A stretch of 64,000 nt of DNA from Chelativorans salis (GTDB lineage Bacteria > Pseudomonadota > Alphaproteobacteria > Rhizobiales > Rhizobiaceae), in contig NZ_JAOCZP010000002.1 of NCBI RefSeq assembly GCF_025336525.1, positions 186,001-250,000 of the forward strand. The letters are read 5' to 3'. The position numbers were made by a program, and so were the translations under genes. Positions within the stretch are counted from its first letter, which is position 1, and every line of letters starts with the position of its first letter. This document shows positions 55,220-63,603 of this stretch, piece after piece. Below the pieces are notes generated by a model. That model was given only the letters and a program-made list of their open reading frames with translations, was not told where the DNA came from and searched no databases.

Positions 55220-55411
55220 ATGGTCCAGCTTTTCTTGAGCATCGCCGCCCACTTTCGCCGCCGCATGGAGCAGTTCCGGGCGATCAAGGATTATGCGGAC
55301 GACCAGAGCGGATGGCGCCGCGATCCGCTATCCCACCCCGACCTCGCGACCATGAACGAGCGCGAACTGGCAGATTTGCCTTTCGAGCCGACGCGTGTTT
55401 GCCGGTGCTGA
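55220..55411 (+). CDS. Small basic protein, DUF1127-like
   Basis: 63 aa. MVQLFLSIAAHFRRRMEQFR followed by WRRDPLSHPDLATMNERELA DL recalls the DUF1127 pattern (a helical Arg-rich start, then D-L-x-x-M-x-x-R-E-L). It ends with a Cys pair, CRC. RBS GGAGG lies 8 nt before the ATG at 55220. Divergent from the LysR gene, so it may be its target. Confidence 0.6.
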   Translation: MVQLFLSIAAHFRRRMEQFRAIKDYADDQSGWRRDPLSHPDLATMNERELADLPFEPTRVCRC

Positions 55412-55439
55412 TAGAAGAAGCAACGGAAAGGCCTGGCGC

Positions 55440-57320
55440 CTATTCCGCCGCCAGCCTCTCGCCGAGGAATCCGCCCGACTGGCGCTTCCACAACTGCGCA
55501 TAAAGTCCGCCACGCGTGATCAGTTCCGCGTGCGAGCCTTCCTCGACGACGCGGCCCCCGTCGAGCACGATCACGCGGTCGAGCGCAGCGATGGTGGAGA
55601 GGCGGTGCGCCACGGCGACCACGGTCTTGCCCTCCATCAGCTGCCCCAGGTTCTCCTGGATCACCGCCTCGATCTCGGAATCGAGCGCCGAGGTCGCCTC
55701 ATCGAGGATGAGGATCGGCGCATTCTTCAGCATCATGCGGGCAATGGCGATGCGCTGGCGCTGACCACCGGACAGCTTCACTCCGCGCTCGCCCACATGG
55801 GCGTCGTAGCCGGTGCGGCCCTTGAGGTCGCCAACCTCGAGAATGAAGTCATGCGCCGAGGCTCGCTTGGCGGCTGCCACGATCTCCGCTTCACTGGCGC
55901 CCGGCTTGCCGTATGCGATGTTGTCGCGGATCGAGCGATGCATCAGCATCGGCTCCTGGCTGACGACGCCGAACTGAGCGCGCAGCGAAGCTTGCGTGAT
56001 ATCGCGGATGTCCTTGCCATCGAGCAGGATGCGGCCGCCCTCGATGTCGAAAAGCCGCAGCATCAGGTTGACGATGGTCGTTTTGCCTGCCCCCGAGGGG
56101 CCGACAAGGGCAACGCGCTCGCCGGGGCGGATGTGAAGGTTCAGCCCCTCGATCACGCCGCGGTCCCTGCCGTAGTTGAAGGTGACGTCCTCGAAGCGGA
56201 TGTCGCCCGTCGCATGCGCGATCGCCCGCGCATCGGGCGCGTCCTGGATGGCCGGGCGGCGCGAGATCACTCCTGTGGCGTCCTGCACCGTGGCATAGGA
56301 GCGAATGAGCCCGTTGACGGAGAACATCATGTAGCCGGACATCTGGTTGAGCCGGAAAACGAGACCCATGGCGGCGGCGATCTCGCCGGTCGAGGCGTTT
56401 CCGTTCATCCAGCTCATTACCGCAAGCGTGCCGACAGCCGCCATCATGATGCCGTTCAGGATGAAGACGGCGGCGCGCACGCGGGTGATGGCACGTGTCA
56501 GGGTCCGTACGGCTTTGAGCAGGCGGGCCATGCCGTCGCGCACATAGGCGTGCTCCCGCCGTCCGCTGTCGTAAAGCTTGACGGCCATGATATTGGTGAA
56601 GGCATCGACCATGCGGCCGTTGAGGATCGAGCGCTCGTCGGCGCGCCGCCTGCCGGCCTCGCGCAGCGGCGGCAGCAGGTAGCGCGCAGCAATCACGAAA
56701 GCCAAGAACCACAGCCCGAGCACCAGCCCCAACAGGGGATCCAGTGCAGTCAAGATGGTGCCGGCAAGCAGCAGGAAGGTGAGGAAGCTCCACATGGTCT
56801 GCAGAGCCGAGACGATGAAGTCGCCCGTCGCCTCGCCGCCCTGCATGATCTTGGTCGCGATGCGGCCGGCGAAGTCGTTCTGGTAGAACTCGTAGGGCTG
56901 GTCCATCACCCGGCGAAAGGACTGCCAGCGCACCCGCTGATAGAAGGAGGGCGCGATCACCTGCTCCTCGATCACCGTGTTGACGAGCATGACGGCGGCA
57001 CGCGCGAAAAGCACCAGGAAGGCGAGCCCCAGGAGCGTCGACCAATGGTCGGCGATCAGCGTCGCCGGCGTCGAGGCGTCGAGCAGGTCGATCAGCTTGC
57101 CCAGCCCCCAATAGAGCCCGGCGTCCACCGCGCCCGCCAGACCGCCGATGATGAGGAGAAGGACGAACGGCCATTTGGCCTGGGTGGCGAAGAAGAGGAT
57201 GAACCTGAACGCGTCCACGGGCAGCACCTCGCGCTCGGTGTCGCCGAAGGGGTCGATCACCCCTTCGGCACGCCGCCACAAGCGCTCGTTCAGGCCTGGC
57301 CTTTCTTCGTCTGCGTCCAT
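55440..57320 (-). CDS. ABC exporter half-transporter 1 (fused TMD-NBD)
   Basis: 626 aa. The transmembrane domain (about residues 40-330, six helices) is followed by an ATPase with VALVGPSGAGKTTIVNL (Walker A), KLSGGQRQRIAIARMM (signature), ILILDEATSALD (Walker B) and VAHRLSTIA (H-loop). It resembles MsbA/multidrug-type exporters. Both this and the upstream gene end with a RQSGGFL tail. The genes are adjacent (2 bp), so a heterodimer is likely. The transported substrate is unknown. Confidence 0.92.
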   Translation of the reverse strand: MDADEERPGLNERLWRRAEGVIDPFGDTEREVLPVDAFRFILFFATQAKWPFVLLLIIGGLAGAVDAGLYWGLGKLIDLLDASTPATLIADHWSTLLGLAFLVLFARAAVMLVNTVIEEQVIAPSFYQRVRWQSFRRVMDQPYEFYQNDFAGRIATKIMQGGEATGDFIVSALQTMWSFLTFLLLAGTILTALDPLLGLVLGLWFLAFVIAARYLLPPLREAGRRRADERSILNGRMVDAFTNIMAVKLYDSGRREHAYVRDGMARLLKAVRTLTRAITRVRAAVFILNGIMMAAVGTLAVMSWMNGNASTGEIAAAMGLVFRLNQMSGYMMFSVNGLIRSYATVQDATGVISRRPAIQDAPDARAIAHATGDIRFEDVTFNYGRDRGVIEGLNLHIRPGERVALVGPSGAGKTTIVNLMLRLFDIEGGRILLDGKDIRDITQASLRAQFGVVSQEPMLMHRSIRDNIAYGKPGASEAEIVAAAKRASAHDFILEVGDLKGRTGYDAHVGERGVKLSGGQRQRIAIARMMLKNAPILILDEATSALDSEIEAVIQENLGQLMEGKTVVAVAHRLSTIAALDRVIVLDGGRVVEEGSHAELITRGGLYAQLWKRQSGGFLGERLAAE

Positions 57321-57322
57321 TA

Positions 57323-59173
57323 TCACTCCGCAGCCTCTGCCGCTTGCTCGATGTCGAGGAACCCGCCCGACTGGCGCTGCCAGAGCTGGGCGTAGATGCC
57401 GCCGCTGGCGATCAGCTCGTCGTGAGTACCCTCCTCGACGATACGGCCCTCGTCCATGATCACCAGCCGGTCCATCGCCGCGATGGTCGACAGGCGGTGG
57501 GCGATGGCGATCACCGTCTTGCCCTGCATCAGCGCCGCCAGGTTCTCCTGGATCGCCGCCTCGGCCTCCGAATCGAGCGCTGACGTCGCCTCGTCCAGGA
57601 TCAGGATCGGCGCATCCTTCAGCATGACGCGGGCGATGGCGATGCGCTGGCGCTGACCGCCCGACAGCTTCACGCCGCGCTCGCCGACATGGGCGTCGAG
57701 CCCTTTCCGCCCCTTTATGTCGGACAGGCCTTCGATGAAGTCCAGTGCCTCGGCACGCCTTGCCGCCTCCAGCACCATCGCCTCGTGGGCATCGGGCCGG
57801 CCATAAAGGATGTTATCGCGCACGGAACGGTGCAGCAGCGAGGTGTCCTGGGTGACCATGCCGATCTGCGCGCGCAACGAATCCTGCGTCGCGTTGGCGA
57901 TGTCCGTGCCGTCGATCAGGATGCGCCCGCCTTCGAGGTCGTAGAAGCGCAGGAGCAGGTTGACCAGCGTCGACTTGCCGGCGCCGGAGCGGCCGACGAG
58001 GCCGACCTTCTCGCCTGGCCGGATGGTCAGCGACAGGTCCTCGATCACACCGCCTTCCTTGCCGTAGTGGAAGCGGATGCGGTCGAAGACGATCTCTCCT
58101 TTCTCGACCTGCAGTTCCTTGGCACCGGGCCGGTCGTCAACCACGCGCGGCAGCGAAATCGAGGCGATGCCGTCCTGCACGGTGCCGATGTTCTCGAACA
58201 GCATGGTCATTTCCCACATGATCCACTGCGACATACCCCACAGCCTCAGGACCAGACCGAGCACCACGGCGACGGCGCCGATCGACACCACTTCGCCCAG
58301 CCACAGCCATATGGACAAGGCGCCGACGGAGAACAGACACAGCGAGTTGAGCACGTAGAGCAGCCCGTACAGTCCCGTCACCAGCCGCATTTGCCTATAG
58401 ACTGTCGTCAGGAAGCCGGACATGCCCTCCCGCGCATAGGTCGCCTCGCGGCGCGCATGGGAGAACAGCTTCACCGTCTGGATGTTGGTGTAGCTGTCGA
58501 CCACGCGGCCGGTCATGACGGAGCGCGCGTCGGCCTGTTCCTTGGCCACACGACCCAGCCGCGGCACGAAGTTGCGCAGCAGCAGAATGTAGCCGATGAG
58601 CCAAACGGCGAGCGGTGCTGCAAGACGCAGATCGGCGGATGCCACGATGACCAGCATGCCGGCGAAATACACCGTGACATAGTTCAGCACGTCGATCAGC
58701 TTGATGACGCATTCGCGCACGGCAAGCGCCGTCTGCATCAGCTTCGTGGCGATGCGGCCGGCAAACTCGTCCTGATAGAAGGTCATCGACTGCTTCAGCA
58801 GATAGCGGTGCACCTGCCAGCGGATGCGCATGGGGAAATTGCCCAGCAGCACCTGATGGTTGGTAAGCGAGTGGAGGACCACCGTCAGGGGCAGGAACAC
58901 CAGGACGATGAATGCCATGCCTGCCAGTTTCCAGCCCTCCTCCTGCAGGAATGTCTCCCGGTCTCGGTCCGCCAGCCAGTCGACGATGTTGCCGAGGAAG
59001 GAGAACATCCAGACCTCGGTAATCGCGATCGTCGCCGTCAGGATTGCCAGGAGCGTCAGATATCCCCATGCGCCCTTGATGAAATGCAGGCAGAAGGCGA
59101 TCAGCGTCTTCGGCGGCTCTTCCGGCTCATCGGCGGGGAAGGGCGGCAGGCGTCTTTCGAACCAGCTCAGCAT
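57323..59173 (-). CDS. ABC exporter half-transporter 2 (fused TMD-NBD)
   Basis: 616 aa from the ATG at 59173 (MLSWFERRLPPFPADEPEEP), which has AGGA 8 nt upstream; a start 10 codons earlier is possible. It has six helices, then VGLVGRSGAGKSTLVNLLLR, KLSGGQRQRIAIARVM, ILILDEATSALD and IAHRLSTIA. All nucleotide-binding motifs are intact in both partners, so a pseudo-symmetric heterodimer with two active sites is predicted. First of the ABC pair, 30 bp after a small basic-protein gene. Confidence 0.92.
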   Translation of the reverse strand: MLSWFERRLPPFPADEPEEPPKTLIAFCLHFIKGAWGYLTLLAILTATIAITEVWMFSFLGNIVDWLADRDRETFLQEEGWKLAGMAFIVLVFLPLTVVLHSLTNHQVLLGNFPMRIRWQVHRYLLKQSMTFYQDEFAGRIATKLMQTALAVRECVIKLIDVLNYVTVYFAGMLVIVASADLRLAAPLAVWLIGYILLLRNFVPRLGRVAKEQADARSVMTGRVVDSYTNIQTVKLFSHARREATYAREGMSGFLTTVYRQMRLVTGLYGLLYVLNSLCLFSVGALSIWLWLGEVVSIGAVAVVLGLVLRLWGMSQWIMWEMTMLFENIGTVQDGIASISLPRVVDDRPGAKELQVEKGEIVFDRIRFHYGKEGGVIEDLSLTIRPGEKVGLVGRSGAGKSTLVNLLLRFYDLEGGRILIDGTDIANATQDSLRAQIGMVTQDTSLLHRSVRDNILYGRPDAHEAMVLEAARRAEALDFIEGLSDIKGRKGLDAHVGERGVKLSGGQRQRIAIARVMLKDAPILILDEATSALDSEAEAAIQENLAALMQGKTVIAIAHRLSTIAAMDRLVIMDEGRIVEEGTHDELIASGGIYAQLWQRQSGGFLDIEQAAEAAE

Positions 59174-59203
59174 CGTTTCATCCTTGATAGCGTCGACAGG
59201 CAT

Positions 59204-59485
59204 TCAGCGGTGCCCCTTGCGCGGTACGGTAGGTGCGCCGGGCTTTGAATTTTTGATCGGTTGAGCGCCCGCCTTGCCGGGGAGCTGTCTCGGGCCGGCG
59301 CCTTTCTCCCGCGGCGTCTTTGATCCCGAATGCGGTATTTGCGCCTTTGCGCCAAGGGCGGCGGAAAAGGCTCCTGACAGGGTCTTGGCAGGAACCTTGC
59401 CTGCACCGTCCGGCGGCAGCGCGGTCGCAGCGGGGGTGATGGGTGTTGGAGGCGCTTTGCGCCCTTTGGGAAATTTTGAAGACAT
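59204..59485 (-). CDS. Small basic Pro/Lys-rich protein, probably disordered
   Basis: 93 aa, very rich in Pro, Lys, Gly and Ala (for example SKFPKGRKAPPTPITPAATA), no hydrophobic helix, strongly basic. AGGA lies 9 nt before the ATG at 59485. It precedes the ABC exporter genes on the same strand by 30 bp, so it may share their transcript. No family is recognised; a chance frame cannot be excluded. The 59486-59780 stretch upstream holds no gene. Confidence 0.5.
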   Translation of the reverse strand: MSSKFPKGRKAPPTPITPAATALPPDGAGKVPAKTLSGAFSAALGAKAQIPHSGSKTPREKGAGPRQLPGKAGAQPIKNSKPGAPTVPRKGHR

Positions 59486-59780
59486 GGAGCGAATCCTTGC
59501 GGAATTCCGGAAAAGGTTCCGGCGGATTCGCTCGTGCGTGTTCTACAGGGGAGAAGTAAGCGTCGGAACGAAAACCGCCGTCAGGCCGTGAGTCGGGCCC
59601 CAGTCCAGGGGCGTCCACGGACGATGGAAACGAACATCCGGTTATCCATGTCTGTCTCCAACAGTTTACGTCGGTTGCGCCGGCCTTATATCCGAGAGTG
59701 TTAAGGATGGCCAGAGGCTTCGTCGGTGTATAGTCACCTTCATCGGCCACTGTGGCCCGAAGGCTACAATTGGTTGTGTC

Positions 59781-60242
59781 ATGAACGGAAATGATATCCA
59801 CATCGCCCTTTTCCATCCGGACATCCCCGGCAACACCGGCGCCATCCTGCGCATCGCCGCCTGCCTGGGCCTGACGGTGGACCTGATCGAGCCGGCTGGC
59901 TTCGACCTGTCGGACCGGGCGCTGAAACGGGCGGGAATGGACTATCTCGAGATCGCCTCCCTCAACCGCCATACCTCCTGGGAAGCCTTCGAGCGCTGGC
60001 GGTGCGACGAGGGGCGCCGGCTCATCCTGTTCACCACCACCGCCGCCGTGCGCTACACGGCCTTCTGCTTTCGCGACGGCGACATCCTGCTCTTCGGGTG
60101 CGAATCGTCGGGCGCGCCGGAGGCGGTGCATAAGGCGGCTGATCACCGCCTCGTCATCCCCATGCGCGAGAAGGCGCGCAGCCTCAACGTCGCGGTCGCC
60201 GCGGCCATGGCCTGCGGCGAGGCGCTCAGGCAGATGGGATAG
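59781..60242 (+). CDS. trmL: tRNA (cytidine/uridine-34-2'-O)-methyltransferase TrmL
   Basis: 153 aa, the minimal SPOUT fold. HIALFHPDIPGNTGAILRIA is motif 1, ILLFGCESSGAPEAVHKAAD motif 2 and MREKARSLNVAVAAAMACGE motif 3. It methylates the wobble ribose of tRNA-Leu isoacceptors with SAM. In alphaproteobacteria it is often found near petABC and hemF, as here. Confidence 0.94.
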   Translation: MNGNDIHIALFHPDIPGNTGAILRIAACLGLTVDLIEPAGFDLSDRALKRAGMDYLEIASLNRHTSWEAFERWRCDEGRRLILFTTTAAVRYTAFCFRDGDILLFGCESSGAPEAVHKAADHRLVIPMREKARSLNVAVAAAMACGEALRQMG

Positions 60243-60347
60243 GATGGCTCTGCCGTTGTTCTGCATGCGCGTTTTCTCCTTCGTGGCAATCGAAGGAGGG
60301 CGGCTACACCCTCAACTTAGGTTGAGGTCAAGCGGGAAAGGTGGGTG

Positions 60348-60605
60348 TTAGTCGGCGCTCGGCAGGCGGCGCATAGTGAACTCGATCACATCGCCGGGGC
60401 GCTCGCACCAGCTTTCGATCTCGGTCCAGTAAGCTTGCTTGGGCCAGCGCTCCAGCCATTCGCGAGCCTTGGCCCGGGCCTCGGCGCGCGGCAGCGAAAA
60501 GGTCTCGCGCAGGAAGCCATCGCGCGGCAGGCGATGGCCGTTGGCACGCTTCTTGTCGAGGGCCTGTTTCAGGCCATCGAGCCGAGGCTTGGCGGGCACA
60601 CGCAC
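60348..60605 (-). CDS. Small conserved rhizobial protein, unknown function
   Basis: 85 aa from a GTG at 60605 with AAGGAG 7 nt upstream. The sequence includes [40 protein letters not shown] and the C-terminal [14 protein letters not shown]. The style and the neighbouring hemF/trmL suggest a conserved alphaproteobacterial protein. No domain is recognised. Longer frames upstream overlap hemF and are shadows. It ends at a TAA at 60348-60350. Confidence 0.7.
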   Translation of the reverse strand: MRVPAKPRLDGLKQALDKKRANGHRLPRDGFLRETFSLPRAEARAKAREWLERWPKQAYWTEIESWCERPGDVIEFTMRRLPSAD

Positions 60606-60708
60606 GAAAGAACTCCTTGACCCGTTGGACAAGGAGATTAGGGATCGCGAGAGGAAAATGCGAGTCCTTTGTCCGCCATGTGCGGCGCCGGACGCGGGAG
60701 GAAAGATC

Positions 60709-61623
60709 ATGGACAGACCCGATATACCGGCCGGACTGCCCGAGGATATCGAGGATAAGAAGGCTGCGGCGAAGGTTTGGTTCGAAAACCTGCGCAATCG
60801 TCTCTGCGCCGCCTTCGAGGAGCTCGAGGACGCGCTGACCGGCCCGCTCTCCACCCGCGCTCCCGGCCGCTTCGAGCGCACCCCTTGGCAGCGTGAGGAA
60901 GGCGTGGGTGGCGGCGGCGTGATGTCGCTCATGCATGGCCGCGTGTTCGAGAAGGTGGGGGTGCACACCTCCACCGTCCACGGCGAATTCTCGTCCGAGT
61001 TCCGCCAGCAGATCCCCGGTGCCGAGGAAGACCCGCGCTTCTGGGCCTCCGGCATCTCGCTCATCGCCCACCCGCAGAATCCCAACGTGCCGGCCGTGCA
61101 CATGAACACGCGCATGGTGGTGACGACGCGCCAATGGTTTGGCGGCGGCGCCGACCTCACCCCGGTGCTCGAGCGCCGCCGCACCCAGGAGGACCCCGAC
61201 ACGGTGGCCTTCCACAAGGCCATGCGCTTCGTCTGCGGCCGGCACACCCAGATCGCCGACTATGACCGCTTCAAACGCTGGTGCGATGAATATTTTTATC
61301 TGCCGCACCGCAACGAGCCCCGCGGCATCGGCGGCATCTTCTACGACTGGCTGAAGAGCCCCGAGGAGAAGGGCGGCTGGGATGCGGACTTTGCCTTCAC
61401 CCAAGACCTAGGCCGCGCTTTCCTCGTCATCTACCCATATCTGGTGCGCCAGAACTTCGATACCAACTGGACGGAAGCCGACCGCGAGGAACAACTCGTC
61501 CGCCGCGGCCGCTACGTCGAATTCAATCTCCTCTACGACCGCGGCACCATCTTCGGCTTGAAGACCGGCGGCAACGTTGACTCGATCCTGTCCAGCATGC
61601 CGCCGGTGGCGAAGTGGCCGTGA
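60709..61623 (+). CDS. hemF: Oxygen-dependent coproporphyrinogen III oxidase
   Basis: 304 aa. HemF motifs: [37 protein letters not shown] followed by [15 protein letters not shown] and the end block [17 protein letters not shown]. It converts coproporphyrinogen III to protoporphyrinogen IX with O2 in haem synthesis. The ATG at 60709 has GGGAGGAAAG upstream; the open frame before it is not part of the protein. Confidence 0.96.
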   Translation: MDRPDIPAGLPEDIEDKKAAAKVWFENLRNRLCAAFEELEDALTGPLSTRAPGRFERTPWQREEGVGGGGVMSLMHGRVFEKVGVHTSTVHGEFSSEFRQQIPGAEEDPRFWASGISLIAHPQNPNVPAVHMNTRMVVTTRQWFGGGADLTPVLERRRTQEDPDTVAFHKAMRFVCGRHTQIADYDRFKRWCDEYFYLPHRNEPRGIGGIFYDWLKSPEEKGGWDADFAFTQDLGRAFLVIYPYLVRQNFDTNWTEADREEQLVRRGRYVEFNLLYDRGTIFGLKTGGNVDSILSSMPPVAKWP

Positions 61624-61694
61624 GAGACCTGTCGCGGTACGCTGGAAGCATATATCTGCTGCCGGATGGATTTCGCCCATTTGTGGAGCGGAAG

Positions 61695-61823
61695 CGTTCA
61701 GGCATGGATCCTCGAGGATGACGAAGTGGCGGTGCCCCCGCGATTTCTGCGACGTCCGAGATTTGCCGAAATGCCCCTCCCGTCGTCATCCTCGGGCTTG
61801 ACCCGAGGATCCATGCCTGAACG
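61695..61823. repeat. Inverted-repeat intergenic element (MITE/RIME-like)
   Basis: CGTTCAGGCATGGATCCTCG at 61695-61714 is perfectly complementary to CGAGGATCCATGCCTGAACG at 61804-61823; the pairing continues with AGGATGACGA (61715-61724) against TCGTCATCCT (61783-61792). The 129-bp element contains the motif CCTCGGGCTTGACCCGAGGA, which I recognise as a frequent intergenic repeat in Rhizobiales. It lies directly before a truncated HTH gene. Confidence 0.8.
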
Positions 61824-62019
61824 GGGCCGCGTCATAAGGGCGATGCTGATGATGAATCAGTCTGGCTTCGCCGCCCTTCTCGGTATCCCGCTCGCTGCGC
61901 TGCGCAACTGGGAGCAACGGCGCACCGAGCCGGACGCAACGGCGAAGACGCTGATCGACCTCATCTTCGCCGACCCCAAGGGCATGCGTGAACGGCTGGA
62001 GCGCCGTAACGCGGTCTAG
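61824..62019 (+). pseudogene. Truncated XRE/NadS-type antitoxin HTH gene
   Basis: The frame ends in a HigA/NadS-like helix-turn-helix: MNQSGFAALLGIPLAALRNW, then EQRRTEPDATAKTLIDLIFA. Normal members have about 30-40 more residues before this point, starting RKKLGMSQ-like. Here that part is replaced by the translation of the inverted-repeat element. A start at 61843 could still give a 58-aa protein with an intact HTH. No toxin gene is adjacent. It is probably a relic of a toxin-antitoxin pair. Confidence 0.6.
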
Positions 62020-62648
62020 GGCCTCAACGTCGCCAACTTCAGCCCGAAAGCGACGAACACCGCCCCCGTCACCGCCTTCAGCCACCGTTGCACGCTGGGC
62101 CGGCCACCGAGCCCCTTCAGCGTTGAGAAAAGCAGCACCAAAACAGAGAACCAGACGATGTTGATCAGCGCGTGGATCGCCACCAGCAGGAAGGCCCACT
62201 TCACGCCGTCGGCGCTGGCGGGGATGAACTGCGGGAAGGCGGCGAGGTAGAACATCGACACCTTCGGGTTTAGCGCATTGGTGAGGAACCCTTCGGCAAC
62301 GGCGCGCGCCAAGGTGCGCCTGCGCCTGGCCGGCGGCACATGGGCCGGCGCGGTCACGCCTTTCCAGGCCTGCCACAGCGCCTTGATGCCGATGAAGCAC
62401 AGATAGGCCGCGCCCAGCATCTTGACGATGAAGAAGGCCTGAGCCGACTGCACGAGGATGATGGAAATGCCGAGGATGGACAGCGCGCCGTGCAGATAGA
62501 AGGCAGCAAAAAAGCCGGCGATGTTGGCAAAGCCCGCCGCCTTGCCCGAGGTCGGCACGGTCTTGGCGATCAGCACGCCGTTGGGGCCGGGCGAGACCAC
62601 CAGAAGGGCGGCGACGAGGCTGAAGGCCGAAAGTTCCAGAAGCGTCAT
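62016..62648 (-). CDS. LysE-family amino-acid/metabolite exporter
   Basis: 210 aa, six predicted helices. SPGPNGVLIAKTVPTSGKAA is the LysE/RhtB signature near residue 20, and GFLTNALNPKVSMFYLAAFP is the second conserved block. Exports an amino acid or related small molecule; the substrate is unknown. The ATG at 62648 has AGGA upstream. The stop overlaps the HTH relic's stop by 4 bp (convergent). Confidence 0.93.
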   Translation of the reverse strand: MTLLELSAFSLVAALLVVSPGPNGVLIAKTVPTSGKAAGFANIAGFFAAFYLHGALSILGISIILVQSAQAFFIVKMLGAAYLCFIGIKALWQAWKGVTAPAHVPPARRRRTLARAVAEGFLTNALNPKVSMFYLAAFPQFIPASADGVKWAFLLVAIHALINIVWFSVLVLLFSTLKGLGGRPSVQRWLKAVTGAVFVAFGLKLATLRP

Positions 62649-62683
62649 CAAGGAATTCCTATCAACTGAACCCGCGGCCGCCC

Positions 62684-63028
62684 TCACTCCAGCCATTCGG
62701 TGACGAATCGCTCGCTGGCATGGATGTCGGTGGTCTCCAGGGGCCCTGGACCAAGGTTTTCAAACTTGTGCGGCGCTCCCGCCGGCACCACCAGGATCTG
62801 CCCCGCCTCCGCGTCTATCGCTTTCCCCTCCACCGTGAAGCGGGCATGGCCCCGGCGCACGATGAAGGTCTCGGGATATGGGTGGGTGTGAAGCCGCGGT
62901 CCGGCGCCGATCTCTTCGCTGGAGAAGAAGATAACGGAGATGCCAGCCTGGAACGACCCACCCTCCCATTCGCCGTGCCAGCCCTCGGGCCGGTCGGCCC
63001 AACTCTCGCGCTTGATGACATGTGCCAT
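62684..63028 (-). CDS. Cupin domain protein
   Basis: 114 aa single cupin barrel. Motif 1 is GPRLHTHPYPETFIVRRG (His, His, Glu metal ligands) and motif 2 PAGAPHKFEN (His). Small cupins are metal-dependent enzymes or sensors; no substrate is assigned. It is read toward the LysE gene 35 bp on and may be co-transcribed. Confidence 0.92.
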   Translation of the reverse strand: MAHVIKRESWADRPEGWHGEWEGGSFQAGISVIFFSSEEIGAGPRLHTHPYPETFIVRRGHARFTVEGKAIDAEAGQILVVPAGAPHKFENLGPGPLETTDIHASERFVTEWLE

Positions 63029-63098
63029 GGCAGGCACAATATGTCCGCTTTCCAGCCGCTGTCGAGGTGAAACAGGCGGCAAGCATCAGGAGCGTCTC

Positions 63099-63410
63099 AT
63101 GCTGCGATCCCCATCCTCATCAAGCCCCTCCCGCGCGCCCAACACCGGCATCGGCGCGCTCGACTACGAGTTGGCCGAGGAGATGGCGGCCGTCCTTGGC
63201 CGCGCCGGCCGGCGCGCCGAGGAGAGCCTGGACAGGCTCGCCGCGCACGATGGCGAGGGTGCGGAACGTGCCAACTTGCTGCGCGAGGCGGCGGATGCCG
63301 TCTATGCCTATTTCATCCAGCGTGAGCTATGCGGGATGAAGCGGCACGATGAGGTGGTGCGCCACTTGGCAATCCCGCGCGCCGTCCTGGTGCGGCTCGG
63401 TGCGCGATAG
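63099..63410 (+). CDS. Small helical protein, DUF6665-like
   Basis: 103 aa. After a Ser/Pro-rich start the sequence is helical: ALDYELAEEMAAVLGRAGRR, then EAADAVYAYFIQRELCGMKR and HLAIPRAVLVRLGAR. This pattern fits the small family DUF6665 of unknown function. RBS AGGAG lies 7 nt before the ATG at 63099. Divergent from the cupin gene. The following 193 bp to petA carry no gene. Confidence 0.7.
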   Translation: MLRSPSSSSPSRAPNTGIGALDYELAEEMAAVLGRAGRRAEESLDRLAAHDGEGAERANLLREAADAVYAYFIQRELCGMKRHDEVVRHLAIPRAVLVRLGAR

Positions 63411-63603
63411 CGGCCGACAGCATTATCCCCGCGACAATCTGCCCTGCTGCCTTCCGCCGTCTGGACAAGTCTGACCGTCGCGCATAGAAACCATCGCCAA
63501 TTGCCGGGGGAACGGCCGGCCCGTCGTGGCGAATCCGAGGGGCGGGCACGGTATCGACATAAGCTTCTTCCCGGCAGGCATTAGGTGAAAGGACCGCAGC
63601 CCC

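Noticed and set aside
55395-57395. 666-codon open frame antisense to ABC half-transporter 1
   Set aside because: Shadow of a gene with all ABC motifs; low-complexity His/Arg/Asp-rich product typical of reverse frames.
57689-59248. 519-codon open frame antisense to ABC half-transporter 2
   Set aside because: Same reason: it mirrors conserved ABC motifs and has no protein-like pattern.
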